This document shows positions 5,461 to 6,479 of a stretch of DNA of 6,479 nucleotides, piece by piece. Position numbers and translations under genes: made by a program. The notes below the pieces were generated by a model that worked only from the letters and a program-made list of their open reading frames with translations, had not been told where the DNA came from and made no database searches. How positions within the stretch are numbered: the first letter of the stretch is position 1; each line of letters begins with the position of its first letter. The DNA comes from Cyclobacteriaceae bacterium (lineage in GTDB: Bacteria; Bacteroidota; Bacteroidia; Cytophagales; Cyclobacteriaceae), in assembly GCA_028289505.1 (NCBI GenBank), contig JANQPK010000047.1:1-6479 (forward strand), written 5' to 3'.

Positions 5461-6342
5461 ATGCAAAATAGGAGAATTCCCGAATCGGAGTTGATCTTAA
5501 ACCCGGATGGCAGCGTATACCATCTACAGCTTAAGAACGAACACCTTGCAGATCAAGTAATACTGGTAGGGGATCCGGGTAGGGTAGAGCAGGTGGCGCA
5601 GTTCTTCCATTCCATTGAGTTTGAAACACAGAACAGGGAGTTCAAAACCGTTACTGGGGTTTACCAAGGGCAACGGTTTACCGCATTGAGCACCGGGATT
5701 GGTACTGACAATATTGATATTGTGATTAATGAGCTGGATGCGGCGGTGAATATTGATCCCAATACCAGGCTACCAAACGATCATAAGCGTCGCTTGGACT
5801 TAATTCGGATTGGTACCTCTGGTGGGTTACAGCCAAGTCTGCAAATCGATTCGTTCGTGGCATCTCAATATGCATTGGGTTTTGATGGGTTGATATATTT
5901 TTATGATATTAAAAATACTGAAAAAGAGTTATATATATCTAATAAGTTAAATCAACACTTGAATTGGGATATCAACCTGGCTACTCCCTACGTTGTAGAA
6001 GCAGATCGTGAATTATTGAGCAGATTAACAACAGGCATGCATACCGGAATAACCGCTACCGCTACTGGTTTTTACGGTCCACAAGGTCGTGAACTGACGG
6101 TAAAGCTAAAAAATCAACGCCTACATCAATTGTTACAATCATTTGAATTCGAAGGGCTGCACATCACCAATTTTGAAATGGAGTCATCAGCACTTTACTT
6201 TTTAGGGAGAATGCTGGGTCATCGATGCTGTACTTGCTGTGCGATTATTGCCAATCGGGTGACCAAGACCTACAGTAAGGATTACAAACCAGCAATTGAC
6301 CAACTGATCAAGACCGTATTGGATCGTCTGTTATCGCATTGA
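5461..6342 (+). CDS. Uridine-phosphorylase-like nucleoside phosphorylase (NP-I family)
   Basis: The product has 293 residues against 253 for E. coli uridine phosphorylase (Udp). The core motifs follow in order: His21 (V-Y-H-L, matching Udp His8), G-D-P-G-R-V at 37-42, N-R-E-F, S-T-G-I-G, I-R-I-G-T-S-G-G with Arg116 and Thr119 for phosphate, Q-G-R at 208-210 giving the Gln/Arg pair that reads uracil in Udp (F-Y-P-G-Q-E-R there), F-E-M-E at 238-241 for ribose, and A-N-R at 264-266 where purine enzymes have V-S-D. This supports pyrimidine phosphorolysis, giving uracil and ribose-1-phosphate. The extra length comes mainly from about 13 N-terminal residues and an insertion near 93-113 before the phosphate loop. 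Four cysteines within R-C-C-T-C-C (just before A-I-I-A-N-R) are unusual. The gene is divergent from deoD, and its 3' end overlaps the DUF2834-like gene. Exact nucleoside preference is not proven. Confidence 0.92.
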   Translation: MQNRRIPESELILNPDGSVYHLQLKNEHLADQVILVGDPGRVEQVAQFFHSIEFETQNREFKTVTGVYQGQRFTALSTGIGTDNIDIVINELDAAVNIDPNTRLPNDHKRRLDLIRIGTSGGLQPSLQIDSFVASQYALGFDGLIYFYDIKNTEKELYISNKLNQHLNWDINLATPYVVEADRELLSRLTTGMHTGITATATGFYGPQGRELTVKLKNQRLHQLLQSFEFEGLHITNFEMESSALYFLGRMLGHRCCTCCAIIANRVTKTYSKDYKPAIDQLIKTVLDRLLSH

Positions 6343-6479
6343 GACTCTTTTCCCTGAAATAGAGAAATAGGGGCAATCCGCCGGCTAAGCCGAGGATAAA
6401 GGTATATAACCAACACCAGGGAAGTGCTTTTATACGGTATTTTTTGGCTTGACGGAATGACCACCACAGGAACAGCACT
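6308..6479 (-). CDS. C-terminal fragment of a small membrane protein, DUF2834-like; start lies beyond window
   Basis: The minus-strand frame enters at the right edge and runs 56 codons to a TGA at 6308-6310. It reads V-L-F-L-W-W-S-F-R-Q-A-K-K, then a membrane helix (about fragment residues 20-42) closing with G-G-L-P-L-F-L-Y-F-R-E, then a short polar tail. An F/V-rich helix, a basic R-x-A-K-K turn and a last helix ending in L-P-L-F-L-Y-x-R-E is the pattern I recall for the C-terminal half of DUF2834, small bacterial multi-pass proteins of unknown function. The final 11 codons plus the stop are antisense to the end of the uridine-phosphorylase-like gene (35-base tail-to-tail overlap). The other minus-strand frame open here has no membrane character and is judged spurious. 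The family call is from memory and moderate; that the frame is coding is more certain. Confidence 0.7.
   Translation of the reverse strand, partial: VLFLWWSFRQAKKYRIKALPWCWLYTFILGLAGGLPLFLYFREKSLNAITDDPIRS

Noticed and set aside
4670..6342. Nucleoside phosphorylases as components of a cyclic-pyrimidine (Pycsar) defence locus
   Set aside because: They lie more than 4 kb from the effector-like gene with unrelated genes between, and both keep full housekeeping-type active sites.
6282..6467. Minus-strand 61-codon frame at the right end
   Set aside because: The neighbouring frame over the same bases has a membrane helix and a family-like L-P-L-F-L-Y-x-R-E ending, so this one is the shadow.

Overview
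The window looks like chromosomal sequence from a Bacteroidota (Flavobacteriia/Cytophagia-type) bacterium, probably marine. Three predicted lipoproteins are present, and two of them carry an acidic stretch right after the lipobox cysteine, as in Bacteroidota surface-lipoprotein export signals. The intergenic DNA is AT-rich with no strong Shine-Dalgarno sequences. The protein families (standalone Pycsar-effector/DUF5706 protein, lipoprotein sulfatase, malectin/CBM57 lipoprotein, half-size PepSY-TM proteins, DUF2834) are typical of that phylum. No RNA gene, insertion sequence or CRISPR array was seen.

Layout. (1) 1-407, minus: the N-terminal 135 residues of a two-or-more-TM protein with the DUF5706/Pycsar-effector signature; it runs off the left edge. 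(2) 408-637: a divergent intergenic region with a tight cluster of palindromes. (3) 638-1063, plus: a small lipocalin-like lipoprotein whose stop codon abuts the stop codon of the next, convergent gene. (4) 1064-2647, minus: a formylglycine-type S1 sulfatase. (5) 2687-2718: a strong intrinsic terminator reading leftward. (6) 2740-3321, minus: a malectin-domain lipoprotein. (7) 3454-4032 and 4039-4623, plus: a two-gene operon of half-size PepSY-TM proteins with matching histidines. (8) 4634-4661: a perfect heptamer array. (9) 4670-5374, minus: DeoD-type purine nucleoside phosphorylase. (10) 5380-5414: a degenerate array of the same heptamer. (11) 5461-6342, plus: a uridine-phosphorylase-like enzyme. 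(12) 6308-6479, minus: the C-terminal part of a small membrane protein resembling DUF2834, overlapping the end of the previous gene tail-to-tail.

How the genes work together. The sulfatase and the malectin lipoprotein point in the same direction and plausibly act on a sulfated glycan at the cell surface, although the SusC/SusD pair and glycoside hydrolases of a full polysaccharide-utilisation locus are absent here. The two PepSY-TM proteins are probably subunits of one membrane complex, possibly a haem-containing reductase. The divergent DeoD and Udp-like enzymes cover phosphorolysis of purine and pyrimidine nucleosides. The observations most worth following are the truncated Pycsar-effector-like gene at the left edge, the split PepSY-TM pair, and the heptamer arrays bracketing deoD.
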